Shown here piece by piece: positions 7,397 to 16,294 of a stretch of 36,510 bases of DNA. The notes beneath the pieces are model-generated. The model was not told the DNA's origin. It did no database searches and saw nothing but the letters and a program-made list of their open reading frames with translations. The translations under genes and the position numbers were made by a program. The stretch's first letter is position 1; every line of letters begins with the position of its first letter. Source of the stretch: Marinilactibacillus piezotolerans (lineage in GTDB: Bacteria; Bacillota; Bacilli; Lactobacillales; Carnobacteriaceae_A); NCBI RefSeq assembly GCF_900114235.1, contig NZ_FOSJ01000024.1, positions 1 to 36,510 on the forward strand, read 5' to 3'.

Positions 7397-8101
7397 TCAT
7401 TTATATTCAGAAGGAACTTCCGATAATTCTTCAATTCGAGTCGCCTGCCATCCTTCTTCTTCAATAAACTGCAGATAAATTCTATATACTTCTGATTCAC
7501 CTTGATTAGAGACTGTAGCTTCTACTCGATTGGGACCATCACCGGCAATCCACCATTCAATAATAGTATCTGATTCTAATCCAGTAACTGATGTAATAGC
7601 CTGGTTGATTTCAATACGATCTTGTGAGCCATCATTGAAATTTGTAATATGATCTCCAGATTGTTCTGTACCGATTGGGGACCATTGTCCAGTATAAGCT
7701 TTCTCAACAAGTGGATCCTCAGAATCAACTTCTTCAACATTATTTAATTCAGATTCACTGTCATTTTCATCAGTTGTTTCATCATTTTCCACTTGATCTT
7801 GACTGTCTTCTTCACTATTTTCGTCTTGACTTAGTTCATCAGATTCTGCCTGATTTTCTTCATTTTCATTCTGATCCGTTTCTCCTGTTTCATTCTGATC
7901 AATCTCAGTATTTAATTCTGAGCTAGGTGCTATATTTTCTGAAAGTTGATTTGTATTATTATCACGAATGACAAAAACATAAGTGAGCAAAGCCAATAAA
8001 ATTAAGACTAGAACAGCAATTACAATATAGTAAATTTTATCGAATTTATTTTCAGGTTTGTTTCTTTCAGTACGAGATTGATTTGAGTGATTTCTTTTCA
8101 T
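7397..8101 (-). CDS. yrrS: YrrS-like (DUF1510) single-pass membrane protein
   Basis: This is a 234-aa protein with a basic cytoplasmic N-terminus, one transmembrane helix at about 24-46 (IYYIVIAVLVLILLALLTYV), a long very acidic Asp/Glu/Asn/Gln-rich linker (about 55-130), and a C-terminal globular domain (about 135-230) that begins YTGQWSPIGTEQ and contains WWIAGDGPNR. This layout fits the YrrS/DUF1510 family, which in Bacillus lies beside a penicillin-binding protein gene. Here no such neighbour is present. The extracytoplasmic domain probably works near the cell wall (inference). AAGGAG lies 10 nt before the ATG. The acidic linker is low complexity and may act as a spacer. Confidence 0.75.
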   Translation of the reverse strand: MKRNHSNQSRTERNKPENKFDKIYYIVIAVLVLILLALLTYVFVIRDNNTNQLSENIAPSSELNTEIDQNETGETDQNENEENQAESDELSQDENSEEDSQDQVENDETTDENDSESELNNVEEVDSEDPLVEKAYTGQWSPIGTEQSGDHITNFNDGSQDRIEINQAITSVTGLESDTIIEWWIAGDGPNRVEATVSNQGESEVYRIYLQFIEEEGWQATRIEELSEVPSEYK

Positions 8102-8208
8102 GAAACTGTATCTCCTTTATAATATTACACTTTTTCATATTATTAGGATAGTTTATCACACAAAGATTTCAATATTGAGTATATCGCATAACAACTAAAC
8201 AACAAAAA

Positions 8209-8243
8209 CACGCTTTCTGCATTACAATTAAACAGAAAGCGTG
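8209..8243 (-). terminator. Terminator of the alcohol dehydrogenase gene
   Basis: An 11-bp perfect stem, CACGCTTTCTG (8209-8219) and CAGAAAGCGTG (8233-8243), has a 13-nt loop. It is followed on the minus strand by TGTTTTTGTT and lies 16 nt past the stop. Confidence 0.8.
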
Positions 8244-8258
8244 CAAAGTACTAGTTAA

Positions 8259-9398
8259 TTAAGGTTTGAGCACTACTTTTATATTATTGTCTTCTTTTTT
8301 ATCGAAAATATCATAGCCTTTAGCGGCATCTTCTAGTGGCATAGTGTGCGTAATAATATCTGTAGGATCAAATTCATTATTTCTGATTTTTTCGTAAAGC
8401 TTCGGCATTAGATGCGGCACTGGAGTTTGTCCAGTTTTTAAGGTTACATTTCTAGCGAATATATGATTGATTGGAAAAGTTGTTGCTGGAGTTAAATAAA
8501 CACCGGTTAACATGATTGTACCAAATTTTTTGACTGCTGCACTGGCCATTTCAATTGGTCTTGTTGTTCCTTTTTGAGGAGAAATCAGATTAGTCACTTT
8601 TTCAAGTTTTCGTTCTTTTCCATCCATTCCAACACAATCAATCACAACATCGGCTCCGCCGTGTGTCATATCCAAAAGCGCCATACTAGGTATATCAACT
8701 TCTTCAAAATTCAACGTTTCAATTCCGATTTTTTTCGCTGAATACTCCAAGCGATGTTTAACGCTGTCTACTGCAATAACTCTTTTAGCACCTTTCATTT
8801 TAGCAAACCTTTGAGCAAATAGCCCAACTGGTCCAGAACCAAGTACAATGACAGTATCACCTGGTTTTACACCAGCGTGTTCTACACTCCACCAAGCTGT
8901 TGGAACGATATCAGATAAAAACAAAACCTTCTCATCTGGAACTTCATTATCCGGTACTTTGAATACAGAATGGTCAGCATGAGCTACACGCATGAATTCT
9001 GCTTGTCCACCAGGATAATCCCCGTTTAATTTACCAAATCCAAACAACCCACCATAATCAACTTCCGGGTTCTTATTTGATTCATCACACTGGCTTTCCA
9101 TATCGTTTTTACAAAAATCACAATGACCACAACTAACATTAAATGAAACTACAACTCTATCACCAACTTTAAGATGCTTTACATCTGGTCCAACTTCTTC
9201 AATGATTCCCATTGGTTCATGTCCTACAATATAATCATCATTTAAAACAAGATTCCCATTATGATATAAATGTAAATCAGATCCACAAATAGCTGTTGAG
9301 GTAACTCTGATAATAGCATCAGTAGGCTCTTCAATTATAGGATCTGGAACGGTCGTTACCTGCATTTTTTCTTTACCCTGAAATGTTACTGCTCTCAT
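8259..9398 (-). CDS. Zinc-dependent alcohol dehydrogenase (MDR family)
   Basis: This is a cytoplasmic zinc- and NAD(P)-dependent medium-chain dehydrogenase, 379 aa. Catalytic zinc ligands are Cys38 (AICGSDLH) and His60-Glu61 (GHEPMG). The structural zinc site is Cys90, Cys93, Cys96 and Cys104 (CGHCDFCKNDMESQC). The nucleotide fold has VLGSGPVGLFAQ. The extra loop in the second half (about 265-300, with ISPQKGTTRPIEMASAA) resembles glutathione-independent formaldehyde dehydrogenase-like members, so it may oxidise short aldehydes or alcohols; the true substrate is unknown. The ATG at 9398 follows AAAGGGG; an in-frame ATG at 9443 adds 15 residues not typical of the family. It is monocistronic, bounded by terminators. 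Confidence 0.85.
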   Translation of the reverse strand: MRAVTFQGKEKMQVTTVPDPIIEEPTDAIIRVTSTAICGSDLHLYHNGNLVLNDDYIVGHEPMGIIEEVGPDVKHLKVGDRVVVSFNVSCGHCDFCKNDMESQCDESNKNPEVDYGGLFGFGKLNGDYPGGQAEFMRVAHADHSVFKVPDNEVPDEKVLFLSDIVPTAWWSVEHAGVKPGDTVIVLGSGPVGLFAQRFAKMKGAKRVIAVDSVKHRLEYSAKKIGIETLNFEEVDIPSMALLDMTHGGADVVIDCVGMDGKERKLEKVTNLISPQKGTTRPIEMASAAVKKFGTIMLTGVYLTPATTFPINHIFARNVTLKTGQTPVPHLMPKLYEKIRNNEFDPTDIITHTMPLEDAAKGYDIFDKKEDNNIKVVLKP

Positions 9399-9486
9399 TT
9401 TTCTTACCCCTTTCAAATAGTTTGTACAGAACAAATTTAGCATGATTCAAACATAATAGAAAATAAAACGCTTGTTTTAGTTAAAA

Positions 9487-9521
9487 AAAGTCTTTTAAGG
9501 TAGGTAACCTTAAAAGACTTT
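9487..9521 (-). terminator. Terminator of the marR-ECF operon
   Basis: A perfect 15-bp stem, AAAGTCTTTTAAGGT (9487-9501) and its complement (9507-9521), has a 5-nt loop. The minus strand continues into a T-run. It lies 16 nt past the stop at 9537. Confidence 0.88.
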
Positions 9522-9536
9522 CTAATATATTTGAAT

Positions 9537-10133
9537 TTAATGTTTGATTTTTTTAAGAGGATTAGTGATCAAAGGAGCAACGATAGCAGCAACGATAGCT
9601 TCTGCCACGCCACTTGTTCCGACTATAACTAGAAGAACTCCTGCAAGATTACTTAAATCAACATTTATCGCCTGAGCATATCTAGCGCCATAAAAAATAT
9701 AGATAAAGAGCAAAACTAAAATTGTATTTGTGAAAGAACCAATAACCGCAGATATTGCCATAGAAATTCTATCTTTATCAGGCCAGAACTTCTTCAGGAA
9801 CTGATAACTCCAACCTGTCAGTAAACCAATTAAAATACGCGGTAACAAAGCTATAAGAGGATTAGTCCATAACCACCAATCCAGAGGTGTTGCTGGTACA
9901 GTATAAGCTCTAACCATTCTTGTAATGCCCCATACAGCACCTATGATCATCCCGTCTTTCGTTCCTAAAGTCAATGTTGCAACAATGACAGTAATATGAA
10001 TGATTGTTGGATTAAGTGGCGGTATTGGAATATTTCCTAAGAATGGTACAAAGTTCTGAATCAATATAATTGCTGTTAATATTCCTAAAATTGCTAAACG
10101 ATAAGGATTGGATTTTTTTCTACCTAAAGGCAT
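9537..10133 (-). CDS. ECF transporter substrate-binding (S) component, possibly PanT-like
   Basis: This is an integral membrane protein of 198 aa with about six hydrophobic helices and a basic N-terminus. The NPTIIHITVIVATLTLGTKDG stretch near residue 42 is the pattern seen in ECF S components of the PanT group (NxTIxHIPVIIGxxxLG-type), where it helps line the vitamin site. The family uses a shared energising module (EcfA, EcfA', EcfT), not present in this window. The substrate is not proven; pantothenate is a reasonable guess. The gene follows the MarR regulator by 36 nt and ends at its own terminator, so it is probably under that regulator. AGAGG lies 8 nt before the ATG. Confidence 0.7.
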   Translation of the reverse strand: MPLGRKKSNPYRLAILGILTAIILIQNFVPFLGNIPIPPLNPTIIHITVIVATLTLGTKDGMIIGAVWGITRMVRAYTVPATPLDWWLWTNPLIALLPRILIGLLTGWSYQFLKKFWPDKDRISMAISAVIGSFTNTILVLLFIYIFYGARYAQAINVDLSNLAGVLLVIVGTSGVAEAIVAAIVAPLITNPLKKIKH

Positions 10134-10169
10134 AAGATTCCTCTTTTCTTAATATGAAATCTATTATAA

Positions 10170-10613
10170 CTATTGGATTTTAGATAGTCCATTTGTCAAA
10201 CTTCTATTTAATCTACCTATTAATACTGAAAGTAATTGCTTTTCTTCTTCAGTCCACCCTTCTAGAATGTCTGAGAATATCTTTTGAGCAGCAGTATTAT
10301 ACTCTTGAAATTTTGATTTAGCATCTTCAGATAGAGTAAAATAAGCATACCGTTTGTCATCACCAGTTGTTTTAACGACTAAGCCGTTTTTAACTAAAGT
10401 ATTCATCTGTCTGCTAACTGTTGATTTATCTAATTGGCTTTGTTCAGTAATTGACTTTAGGGTAGCTTGTTCTTCTCCAAGAATTTCAATTAGATTTAAA
10501 GCAGAAGCAGATATATTATAATCTGTCAGTAAATTCTGAGTCATTTTTTTATATAAGGATTGTAGTTCTGCCAGTTTTAATAAAATTTCATTCGTATCGA
10601 CTGATGGTGTCAT
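10170..10613 (-). CDS. MarR-family transcriptional regulator
   Basis: This is a winged helix-turn-helix dimeric regulator, 147 aa from the preferred start. The recognition region is ITEQSQLDKSTVSRQMNTLV, followed by a wing with GDDKRYAYFTLS, where the conserved D-x-R of MarR proteins is present. The start is ambiguous: a GTG at 10625 has no Shine-Dalgarno, while the ATG at 10613 is preceded by AAAGTGAG with 7 nt spacing. It is the first gene of a two-gene operon with the ECF S component, so it may regulate vitamin or small-molecule uptake. The ligand is unknown. Confidence 0.85.
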   Translation of the reverse strand: MTPSVDTNEILLKLAELQSLYKKMTQNLLTDYNISASALNLIEILGEEQATLKSITEQSQLDKSTVSRQMNTLVKNGLVVKTTGDDKRYAYFTLSEDAKSKFQEYNTAAQKIFSDILEGWTEEEKQLLSVLIGRLNRSLTNGLSKIQ

Positions 10614-10670
10614 ATCATCGCTCACTTTCTAAACTGATTTCATGCTGAAAACAACTATTTGTACGTGTCA

Positions 10671-10699
10671 ACTATACCATTGTTTAATTACTTGGGCAA
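10671..10699 (-). promoter_or_regulatory. Predicted promoter of marR
   Basis: On the minus strand TTGCCC (-35, 10694-10699), a 17-nt spacer and TATAGT (-10, 10671-10676) with an extended TGG are present. Just downstream a TAGTTG repeat flanks TTGACACGTACAA, which could be a MarR operator for autoregulation. Confidence 0.6.
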
Positions 10700-10739
10700 T
10701 GGTTTTTGTTACTGTAGAATGGTGTTGACCTCTTAAAAA

Positions 10740-10748
10740 TGCTATACT
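10740..10748 (+). promoter_or_regulatory. Predicted extended -10 promoter of rqcH
   Basis: TGCTATACT is an extended -10 element; no convincing -35 lies 17 nt upstream. The start point would fall near 10755, giving a leader of about 28 nt that contains the AAAGGAG site. Confidence 0.5.
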
Positions 10749-10782
10749 AAAAAGGAGTCTCGTCTGAAAGGAGACAGTTAAA

Positions 10783-12483
10783 ATGTCATTTGATGGATTA
10801 TTTACACATGCAATGGTAACGGAATTGAAAGAAACACTCATAGGTGGAAGAGTTGCGAAAATTCAGCAACCTTATGATAACGAAGTCATTTTTAAAATTC
10901 GTGCCAATAGAAAAAATATTCAGCTCTTATTATCTGCACATCCCCAGTACGCTCGCATGCAGATAACTGATATACCTTTTGAAAACCCTACTTCTCCACC
11001 CCAGTTTTGTATGGTAATGAGGAAGTATTTGGATGGAGCAATTCTAGAGGATATAAAGCAATTTGAAAACGACAGAGTAGTTGAGTTTTCATTTAATAGT
11101 CGTAATGAATTGGGAGATATAGAAAATCTAGTACTGATTGTTGAGATTATGGGTAGACACAGCAATATTTTATTGGTTAAAAAGCAGGAAGAAAAAATCC
11201 TTGAAACAATCCGACACATCTCATCAAGCCAAAATACCTATCGTACTTTAGTGCCGGGTGCCCAATATAGACAAGCACCAACCCAAAACAAGAACAACCC
11301 TTTCCACTTTGATAAACCATTACCGATCGCGTCATTACCTACTAATGAAAAAGTTAAATGGATACAGCAAACCTTTCAAGGTTTTGGTAAAGATTCTGCA
11401 GAAGAATTAGCTTTTCAAATAGAAACGCATCCTGACGATGCGCCAGCCCTAGTTTTCCAAAAATTTATGGAGCCATATAAAAAGCAGAATTTAACTCCTA
11501 CTTTGACAAAAGTCAAAAACAAAGAATATTTTACAGCTGTCAAATACGATTCACTTGTGGGAGAACAAATCCTATTTAAAACGCTTAGTGCTTGTGCAGA
11601 TCGTTTTTATGGTAATAAATCTGAACGAGATCGAGTTCAGCAACAAGCCAATGATCTATTCGGTCTAGTAAAAAATGAAACGGAACGAAATGAAAAGAAA
11701 TTGATTAAGCTTGAAAAAGAGTGGCAGCAAACTCAAAAAGCAGATCAATATCGTATTAAGGGAGAAGTTTTAACGGCCTATCTTCATGAGATTGAACAAG
11801 GGATGGAGTCCGTTACTCTAGATAATTTCTATGAGGAAAATGAAAAAATTGAAATAGATTTGGATCCCCGTAAAACCCCTTCTAAAAATGCTCAGGCTTA
11901 TTTTTCTAGATATCAAAAATTAAAAAATGCTATTAAGCATCTTGAAGGTCAGATAAAAAGTACAAAAGCAGAAATTCAGTATTTAGAGTCAGTCATGACA
12001 CAAATGGAAGTAGCTTCTCCAAGAGATGTCGAAGATATAAGAGACGAGTTACAAGCCGGCGGATATATAAAGAAAAAACGCAAGCAACAAAAAGGAAAAA
12101 AACGTCAGTCCACAAAACCAGATCAATTTCTATCTTCGGATGGTACCTTGATACTGGTAGGAAAAAACAACCTGCAAAATGATGAATTGACTATGAAAAC
12201 AGCCCGTAAAACAGATTGGTGGTTACACACTAAAGATATTCCGGGATCACATGTTATTATACGAAGTGAGCATCCTTCTGAAGAGACTATAGAAGAAGCT
12301 GCAGCAATTGCTGCATATTTTAGTAAATATCGTTTATCTGCTTCAGTCCCTGTTGATACAGTTCAAGTCAAACATATCCGAAAACCAAACGGTGCTAAAC
12401 CTGGATTCGTCATTTATGAAGGCCAAAAGACTTATTATGTAACGCCTAAAGAAGAATTAATAAATAAACTGAAAAAAAGTTAA
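10783..12483 (+). CDS. rqcH: RqcH / FbpA (NFACT-family ribosome quality control factor)
   Basis: This is a 566-aa NFACT protein, close in length to RqcH (YloA) of Bacillus subtilis. The N-terminal NFACT-N region contains the EIMGRHSNILLV motif and Asp97-Arg98, which match in position the residues needed for tRNA-Ala binding and Ala-tailing in B. subtilis RqcH. A long coiled-coil middle (about 290-430) is followed by the NFACT-R domain (about 445-545) with TDWWLHTKDIPGSHVII. On stalled 50S subunits RqcH adds alanine tails that mark the nascent chain for degradation. Older names call it fibronectin-binding protein. AAAGGAG lies 9 nt before the ATG. It is monocistronic and convergent with pyrR. 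Confidence 0.92.
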   Translation: MSFDGLFTHAMVTELKETLIGGRVAKIQQPYDNEVIFKIRANRKNIQLLLSAHPQYARMQITDIPFENPTSPPQFCMVMRKYLDGAILEDIKQFENDRVVEFSFNSRNELGDIENLVLIVEIMGRHSNILLVKKQEEKILETIRHISSSQNTYRTLVPGAQYRQAPTQNKNNPFHFDKPLPIASLPTNEKVKWIQQTFQGFGKDSAEELAFQIETHPDDAPALVFQKFMEPYKKQNLTPTLTKVKNKEYFTAVKYDSLVGEQILFKTLSACADRFYGNKSERDRVQQQANDLFGLVKNETERNEKKLIKLEKEWQQTQKADQYRIKGEVLTAYLHEIEQGMESVTLDNFYEENEKIEIDLDPRKTPSKNAQAYFSRYQKLKNAIKHLEGQIKSTKAEIQYLESVMTQMEVASPRDVEDIRDELQAGGYIKKKRKQQKGKKRQSTKPDQFLSSDGTLILVGKNNLQNDELTMKTARKTDWWLHTKDIPGSHVIIRSEHPSEETIEEAAAIAAYFSKYRLSASVPVDTVQVKHIRKPNGAKPGFVIYEGQKTYYVTPKEELINKLKKS

Positions 12484-12492
12484 CTATAGCTT

Positions 12493-12554
12493 AAAACATG
12501 CCTATCCCCTCTTATCACTTTTGTAGTGTACAAGTTGAAGATAGGCATGTTTTT

Positions 12555-12556
<2 letters not shown>
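12493..12556. terminator. Terminator shared by rqcH and pyrR
   Basis: AAAACATGCCTATC (12493-12506) pairs with GATAGGCATGTTTT (12540-12553), then a T-run on the plus strand. A nested CACT/AGTG pair strengthens the stem. The outer A/T pairs let it act for the convergent pyrR transcript too. Confidence 0.85.
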
Positions 12557-13106
<550 letters not shown>

Positions 13107-13139
13107 TTAAGATAACCTCCTAAATAAATATAATAGACA

Positions 13140-14045
13140 CTATTGCTTCCTTAAGATTTCAATTGTTTCTTGAAAAATTTCTGGTATTGGAGATGAGAAT
13201 TTCATTTCTTCCCCCGTAGTCGGATGTGTAAAACCTAAAGTTTCAGCATGTAAAAACTGCCCATTTCCCTTAATTGTTTTTCTAGGTCCGTAAATTGGAT
13301 CACCAGCCAAAGGATGCTCGATATAATCCATATGGACCCTAATTTGATGAGTTCGACCTGTTTCAAGAATTAATTTTATTAAAGTAAATTTGTTGAATCG
13401 TTCAATGACTTCAAAATGAGTTACAGAGGGTTTGCCGTTATCGACAACTGCATATTTTTTTCTATTACTAGAATCTCTTCCAATAGGGGCATCAATCGTG
13501 CCTTTATCATGATGAATTAAACCGTGGACTAAAGCAATATATTCTCTCTGTGCTTTTTTTTCTTTTAACTGTTCAGATAATTTTTCATGCGCAACATCAT
13601 TTTTTGCAATCATTAATAACCCTGAAGTATCTTTATCAATTCTATGCACTATTCCAGGTCGAATTTTCCCTTTTATTCCAGACAAGTCTTTTATATGATA
13701 CAACAAAGCGTTAACAAGTGTACCAGAACTATGACCAATAGATGGATGAACTACCATACCTTGAGGTTTGTTGACAACCAAGACATCTTGATCTTCATAA
13801 ATAATTTCAATGCTTATATCTTCAGGTTTTGCATCTATAACTTCGGGCTCGGGTATATTGACTTCGATTATATCTTCTGATTGTACTTTGTAATTGGATT
13901 TAACTGAAGAGCCATTGACAGTTATGTGCCCTTCTTTAATTAAACTTTGAATTTGTGAACGAGAAGCATCTGTTACTTTCTCAGTTATAAACTTATCAAT
14001 ACGTTCGTTTATTCCTTCATTTGAAAATGTATAGTGATCCTTCAT
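13140..14045 (-). CDS. rluD: RluD-type 23S rRNA pseudouridine synthase
   Basis: This is a 301-aa cytoplasmic enzyme that isomerises uridines in large-subunit rRNA. It has an N-terminal S4 RNA-binding domain (about 14-60) and a RluA-type catalytic domain with HRIDKDTSGLLM, whose Asp137 is the expected nucleophile. GRTHQIRVHM is the second conserved block. Its start overlaps the lspA stop (TAATG), so the two are translationally coupled. Exact target positions (RluD 1911/1915/1917-like or another RluA member) are not proven by sequence. Confidence 0.88.
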   Translation of the reverse strand: MKDHYTFSNEGINERIDKFITEKVTDASRSQIQSLIKEGHITVNGSSVKSNYKVQSEDIIEVNIPEPEVIDAKPEDISIEIIYEDQDVLVVNKPQGMVVHPSIGHSSGTLVNALLYHIKDLSGIKGKIRPGIVHRIDKDTSGLLMIAKNDVAHEKLSEQLKEKKAQREYIALVHGLIHHDKGTIDAPIGRDSSNRKKYAVVDNGKPSVTHFEVIERFNKFTLIKLILETGRTHQIRVHMDYIEHPLAGDPIYGPRKTIKGNGQFLHAETLGFTHPTTGEEMKFSSPIPEIFQETIEILRKQ

Positions 14046-14521
14046 TACTTATCAGCTGCTTTCTTTTGTTTGTATAATTTGATTTCATCGATAATCAAGT
14101 AAAGAATCATCAGTGCTACACCAATAGTTAAAGCTGAATCTGCAACATTAAAAATTGGAAACTGAATAAATTCAAGTTGGAACATATCTACTACGAACTG
14201 ATGAAATAATCTGTCTATCAAATTTCCAACTGCACCAGCCAATAAAAAAGATAAAGCTGTTGAAAACAACTTACTTTGACGTCCTTGAGTGTGCAGATAA
14301 TATAGAATTACTCCAACGACAATTAGTGTGACAATATAGAAAAACCACATTTGTCCCTCTAAAATACTCCAAGCTGCCCCAGTATTTTGATGATAGGTAA
14401 GTGATAAGACATTTGGAATGACTTCTACTGTTTCACGTAAGGGTATGTTTTGAACCGTTAAGTATTTTACGAGCTGATCAATACAGATAAAGATCGCTGC
14501 AATAATATAATAAATAACCAT
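14045..14521 (-). CDS. lspA: Lipoprotein signal peptidase LspA
   Basis: This is signal peptidase II, 158 aa, an inner membrane aspartyl protease that removes lipoprotein signal peptides. Four hydrophobic helices are visible. The catalytic aspartates are Asp112 (VVDM) and Asp128 (FNVADSA); the conserved NLIDR block (100-104) is present too. It heads the lspA-rluD-pyrR operon. Two lipoproteins encoded divergently at 14750-16294 would be substrates, which may be coincidence. AGAGG lies 6 nt before the ATG. Confidence 0.95.
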   Translation of the reverse strand: MVIYYIIAAIFICIDQLVKYLTVQNIPLRETVEVIPNVLSLTYHQNTGAAWSILEGQMWFFYIVTLIVVGVILYYLHTQGRQSKLFSTALSFLLAGAVGNLIDRLFHQFVVDMFQLEFIQFPIFNVADSALTIGVALMILYLIIDEIKLYKQKKAADK

Positions 14522-14679
14522 GTTGACCTCTTTTCTTAAATAAGATACCTCTTAATTGTACCTTATTTTGAGTGTGAAAAACATACTTATAACCATTTTC
14601 ATTCTTTAATACTTCTAAGTTTTTTAGTAGAACCTGCTAAAATATTATTCATTTCCTTTTTAACTGATGTATATTTTTG

Positions 14680-14686
14680 TTATACT
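14680..14686 (+). promoter_or_regulatory. Predicted promoter of the envelope lipoprotein operon
   Basis: TATACT (14681-14686) is preceded by TG one base upstream (extended -10). The -35 is weak. The start point near 14693 would leave a leader of about 57 nt ending in AAAGGAG before the ATG at 14750. Confidence 0.5.
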
Positions 14687-14749
14687 CTTTTGGTAACACT
14701 TTTATAAGCATATAGACTTGTATTATTTTATTTAAAGGAGATCTTTGTA

Positions 14750-15394
14750 ATGATAAAGAAAAAATATATTCTAGCGAATCTTGGTCTCTCGGCGTTTCTT
14801 CTAGCAAGCTGTGATGGAGAAAATATTGAAGAGATGGAGACATCAGTCAATGAAATCGATCAGATTCATGATGATATTATCACAGAATTAAATGCATTAA
14901 CCGAGGAAGAAACAATGCTTCAAGATGCATTTGATGAAACACTTAAATCAGATGAAGAGTTGACAACTTTCTCAGATGGTTCTGCTGTTGTTTTTCAAAA
15001 TATTGAATCGAGAAGAGAACATTTAGATTCAATTAATAGTCTAAATGAACAATTTGAAGAGCAAGAAGAAATTTTAGCTTCTTATGAAGGCGAAAGTTTA
15101 TCAGGTGAAGAACTCGATGGTTTAAACAGTAAAATTGATGAATTTTCATCTCAACTTCAAGGATTTACAACCGATTATGATGCTTCACTCACCTCACAAG
15201 AGGAATACTTTACTTCTATCGGCAGCGAAGAAGCAAATTATGATACTTTTTCAGATGGTATTAATACAATAAATGAACAACAAACAAGTATTCAAGAAGA
15301 CTTAGTTATTTTAGATGAGACATTAGTTACTTTAGATACACATATTACAGAAGCACAAGAAATGATTGAAACAGCACTTACTGAAAATGAATAA
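14750..15394 (+). CDS. YkyA-like coiled-coil lipoprotein
   Basis: This is a 214-aa exported lipoprotein: basic N-terminus, hydrophobic core, lipobox LLASC with lipidated Cys21. The mature part is acidic and mostly heptad-like helix, which fits the YkyA family described as putative cell-wall-binding lipoproteins. No catalytic motif is seen. It is the first gene of a three-gene operon with a deacetylase lipoprotein (12 nt downstream) and a glycosidase-like protein, so it may be a scaffold for wall polysaccharide processing (inference). AAAGGAG lies 9 nt upstream of the ATG. Confidence 0.75.
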   Translation: MIKKKYILANLGLSAFLLASCDGENIEEMETSVNEIDQIHDDIITELNALTEEETMLQDAFDETLKSDEELTTFSDGSAVVFQNIESRREHLDSINSLNEQFEEQEEILASYEGESLSGEELDGLNSKIDEFSSQLQGFTTDYDASLTSQEEYFTSIGSEEANYDTFSDGINTINEQQTSIQEDLVILDETLVTLDTHITEAQEMIETALTENE

Positions 15395-15406
15395 GGAGAA
15401 TAACTT

Positions 15407-16294
15407 ATGAATAAATCAAAATATGCTTTTTTGTTCACCTCTGTCCTACTCTTGTCTGCTTGCGGAAATGATGAAAATACACCTACTACTGAAAATGAAC
15501 AAGCTGCTGTTGATTCAAAAACTAAAAACGATGAAACGACGACTGAAGAAAATGAAGTAGAATCAGAAGAACCGGAAATAAACGAAGATGGTTCAGATAT
15601 CACTGAAGAGGAAAATGAGCAAATTGAATTTCAATACCAAGTAAATACTGAAAATTATGCATATATTAATCCAATTGAAGGTACACAAGCAAATAAAAAA
15701 ATTGCTTTGCTTACATATGATGATGCTCCTGATCAACATGCACTTGAGATTGCAGAATCTTTAGTCGACCTAGATGCAAGAGCTATTTTCTTTGTTAATG
15801 GTATGTACCTTGAAGATGATGAAGGAAAAGAAACAATCAGAAAAATCTATGATATGGGATTTGAAATTGGAAATCATAGTCAGACACACGCCAGTCTACC
15901 AGATATCAGCGAAGAAGAACAATATGATGAAATCGTTAAAACCAGTGATTTAGTAGAAGAAGCTACTGGTGAACGACCTCGATTTTTCCGAGCGCCATTT
16001 GGTTCAAATACTGATTATTCAACTGAACTAGCTCATGAACAAGGTATGGAATTAATGAATTGGACTTATGGATATGACTGGAATGCAGAATATCAAGATG
16101 CAGATGCACTTACGGATATCATGCTTAATACCAATTTGTTGGTATCGGGATCTAATTTATTAATGCATGATCGACAATGGACAATGGAAGCTACGCCTGA
16201 TATTGTTACAGGCTTACGTGAGAAGGATTATGAAATAATTGATCCTGCCCTTATTAAATCAGTAAACAATGAAAGTGAGGATTTTGAATTATGA
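15407..16294 (+). CDS. Polysaccharide deacetylase (NodB domain) lipoprotein
   Basis: This is a 295-aa exported lipoprotein: lipobox LLSAC with Cys19, then an acidic linker (about 25-75), then a carbohydrate esterase 4 NodB domain (about 95-285). Motif 1 is TYDDAPD with Asp105/Asp106 (an Ala replaces the usual Gly), metal ligands are His157 and His161 (NHSQTH), motif 3 is RFFRAPFG with Arg195, and motif 5 has His254 in LLMHD. All metal and catalytic residues are present, so activity is likely. The family removes N- or O-acetyl groups from peptidoglycan or exopolysaccharide; the substrate here is unknown. It overlaps the next gene by 4 nt (ATGA), and AAGGAG lies 8 nt before its own ATG. Confidence 0.88.
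   Translation: MNKSKYAFLFTSVLLLSACGNDENTPTTENEQAAVDSKTKNDETTTEENEVESEEPEINEDGSDITEEENEQIEFQYQVNTENYAYINPIEGTQANKKIALLTYDDAPDQHALEIAESLVDLDARAIFFVNGMYLEDDEGKETIRKIYDMGFEIGNHSQTHASLPDISEEEQYDEIVKTSDLVEEATGERPRFFRAPFGSNTDYSTELAHEQGMELMNWTYGYDWNAEYQDADALTDIMLNTNLLVSGSNLLMHDRQWTMEATPDIVTGLREKDYEIIDPALIKSVNNESEDFEL

Noticed and set aside
9399-9486. cre-like core AAGCG in front of the alcohol dehydrogenase gene
   Set aside because: Only the central bases fit; the outer TG and CA are absent.
10133-10170. Riboswitch ahead of the ECF S component
   Set aside because: Only 36 nt separate it from marR, too short for a vitamin riboswitch.
14649-14843. Minus-strand open frame of 64 codons overlapping the lipoprotein start
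   Set aside because: It is antisense to the signal peptide region of the YkyA-like gene and to its promoter, with no ribosome binding site.
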